Assembly: GCA_002339135.1 (NCBI GenBank)
Contig: DDJR01000109.1
Span: 1 to 24,333, forward strand
Reading direction: 5' to 3'
Length of the DNA: 24,333 nucleotides
Origin: Flavobacteriales bacterium UBA2619
GTDB taxonomy: Bacteria; Bacteroidota; Bacteroidia; Flavobacteriales_D; Sanyastnellaceae
Part shown: positions 23,064 through 24,333 of the stretch, piece after piece
Layout of the letters: each line of letters begins with the position of its first letter
How positions within the stretch are numbered: position 1 is the first letter of the stretch
Position numbers and translations under genes: made by a program
Notes under the pieces: model-generated
Database searches by the model: none
The model's input: only the letters and a program-made list of their open reading frames with translations
Told to the model about the DNA's origin: nothing

Positions 23064-24259
23064 GTCGTTGCGGCAGCATAAGCCATGAGACCTGCGCCTA
23101 TTTCTAACGCATTTTCGTCAACATCAAATGTAGGCGTATGCAGCCCGCTGTGACCTAAATCAGAGTTTGGGCTTGAGGTTCCCAAACGATAAAAGCAACC
23201 AGGGATTTCATTTGCAAAAAAACTGAAATCTTCAGCGGTCATTCTTTTGGGTAAGTCGTGTACTTTGTCTGCACCCAGATACTCTTCAGCGGCGACTCTC
23301 ATCCGATGAGTTAATTCAGGATTGTTGTAAACACTGGGATATCCAACAGGGATTTGAAAGTCAAAAGATGCACCTCGCTTGGTACAAATCTCATGGACTA
23401 TTTCTCGCATTTGTTGATGTGCGCTGAATCTCCACTCTTCGTTTAAAGACCTAAATGTTCCCTTTAATCTGACTTCGTTGGGGATCACATTTGTAGCTCC
23501 TTTTCCTTCTATAAAACCAAATCCAAGAACTGTTTTCACTTCTGGATTGGGTCTTTCCTTCATGAAATTTTCCAACGCAAGAAGGATTTCAGATGCAACA
23601 AGAATAGGGTTAACCTGGTTTTCAGGAAGTGCGGCATGTCCACCTTTTCCAGTAATCACAAGATGCAACTCGTCTGCTGATGCCATATAAGTTCCAGCTC
23701 TCATGCCAACATGTCCTGCTGGAAGGTCGGGAAAAACGTGTTGTCCTAAAATGTGTTGTGGGATTGGATTTTTAAGGACACCTTCACCGACCATTAACGA
23801 TGCTCCTCCAGGCAAACACTCTTCTCCCGGTTGGAAGATGAGGCGCATTGTTCCATCCCAACTTTCACAATTTGTCGAAAGGATGTACGCAGCACCTAAC
23901 AGTGATGTTGTGTGTACATCGTGTCCGCAAGCATGCATGACCCCCGGTTTACAGGAAACATACTCCACGTTGTTGAGCTCGGTGATGGGCAGTGCATCCA
24001 AATCGGCTCTCAGAGCAATGAGTTTAGAGTTGGGGTTGCGCCCTTTTACCGTTGCAACGATACCTGTGCCAGACACCCCGGATTTGAATGGAATCCCCAT
24101 TTTCTCTAACTCACGACATACAAAATCCATGGTTTCATACTCTTGGTATGACAACTCTGGGTTGGCGTGAAGATGTCTTCTCCATCTTAAGAGCTGGGGA
24201 GATATTTCTTTTGCTGTTGTTGCAAACAATTCCGCAAGAGTGTTGATTTCAGGCTCCAT
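23060..24259 (-). CDS. M20 family metallo-amidohydrolase (IAA-amino acid hydrolase / hippurate hydrolase-like)
   Basis: A 399-residue di-zinc (or Mn) hydrolase of the M20D group that cleaves N-acyl amino acids or related amides; the physiological substrate is unknown. Motifs are RRHLHANPELSYQE (27-40), LRADLDALPI (83-92), metal ligands Cys111 and His113 in HACGHDVHTTSLLG, Glu146/Glu147 in FQPGEE, His174 in GQHVFP, and the late His in GHSGLHTPTF. The dimerisation lid domain lies between about 185 and 300. There is no signal peptide, so it is cytosolic. The frame continues to a GTG at 24289. The ATG at 24259 is preferred because family N-terminal homology begins just after it. It is convergent with recQ and overlaps its end by 4 nt. 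Confidence 0.9.
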   Translation of the reverse strand: MEPEINTLAELFATTAKEISPQLLRWRRHLHANPELSYQEYETMDFVCRELEKMGIPFKSGVSGTGIVATVKGRNPNSKLIALRADLDALPITELNNVEYVSCKPGVMHACGHDVHTTSLLGAAYILSTNCESWDGTMRLIFQPGEECLPGGASLMVGEGVLKNPIPQHILGQHVFPDLPAGHVGMRAGTYMASADELHLVITGKGGHAALPENQVNPILVASEILLALENFMKERPNPEVKTVLGFGFIEGKGATNVIPNEVRLKGTFRSLNEEWRFSAHQQMREIVHEICTKRGASFDFQIPVGYPSVYNNPELTHRMRVAAEEYLGADKVHDLPKRMTAEDFSFFANEIPGCFYRLGTSSPNSDLGHSGLHTPTFDVDENALEIGAGLMAYAAATT

Positions 24260-24333
24260 TGTTTGAGAAAATTTCAGGGTATAGTTCACGAAGAGATTTC
24301 CAGGCTAGAGAAATTGCGGCATAAAAAAGAAGA

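Noticed and set aside
1..24333. Search for a defence system, phage, mobile element, CRISPR array, tRNA or rRNA
   Set aside because: Every sizable open frame that is not a shadow belongs to a recognisable housekeeping or envelope family; no transposase, integrase, repeat array or tRNA-like sequence was seen. recQ here is a complete stand-alone housekeeping helicase without defence-gene neighbours.

Overview
The window is a gene-dense chromosomal segment of a Bacteroidota bacterium, most likely a Flavobacteriales-type marine lineage (inference). The grounds are: a large secreted protein with a type IX secretion (type B, CHU_C-like) C-terminal sorting domain; a CarboxypepD_reg-DUF5686 protein; the gene order pdxA-yceD(DUF177)-rpmF-fabH-accB-accC without plsX; a RecQ with a C-terminal HTH extension; and promoter-like sequences matching the Bacteroidota form (TTG, about 19-22 nt, TAnnTTTG). 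There are no tRNA or rRNA genes, CRISPR arrays, insertion sequences, phage genes or integration scars. Codon use and gene order look uniform and vertically inherited.

Layout. 1-3058 (minus strand): a flippase-like membrane protein, a PLP-dependent trans-sulfuration enzyme and kynurenine 3-monooxygenase, which is cut by the left edge. 3059-3376: a divergent intergenic region with promoter-like and palindromic sequence. 3377-7244 (plus): a Cys-rich DUF3109 protein, a PD40/OmpA envelope protein, panD, a second flippase-like protein, and the heptose-phosphate adenylyltransferase rfaE2, followed by a bidirectional terminator. 7487-12410 (minus): pdxA, yceD, rpmF, fabH, accB and accC. Terminator, hairpin and promoter-like elements appear to split this run into a pdxA-yceD-rpmF part and a fabH-accB-accC part. 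12475-15771 (plus): the T9SS-sorted surface protein and riboflavin synthase. 15768-20783 (minus): kdsD, tatC, the DUF5686 outer-membrane protein and lptB, an envelope-biogenesis operon. 20865-23063 (plus): recQ. 23060-24259 (minus): an M20 amidohydrolase.

Together these genes cover fatty-acid initiation and carboxylation (fabH, accB, accC), cofactor synthesis (pdxA for PLP, panD for pantothenate, ribE for riboflavin, KMO on the kynurenine route to NAD), lipopolysaccharide precursors and export (kdsD, rfaE2, lptB) and protein export (tatC, T9SS cargo).

I did not find a convincing previously undescribed system. The points most worth checking are: (1) -7 elements that recur 20-22 nt ahead of four start codons; (2) an operator-like palindrome at the -33 position of the putative fabH promoter; (3) the tatC-DUF5686-lptB linkage; (4) a RecQ that has lost most of the expected zinc-binding cysteines; and (5) the translationally coupled flippase/rfaE2 pair. 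Several start codons are placed downstream of the longest possible reading frame, with reasons given in each entry.
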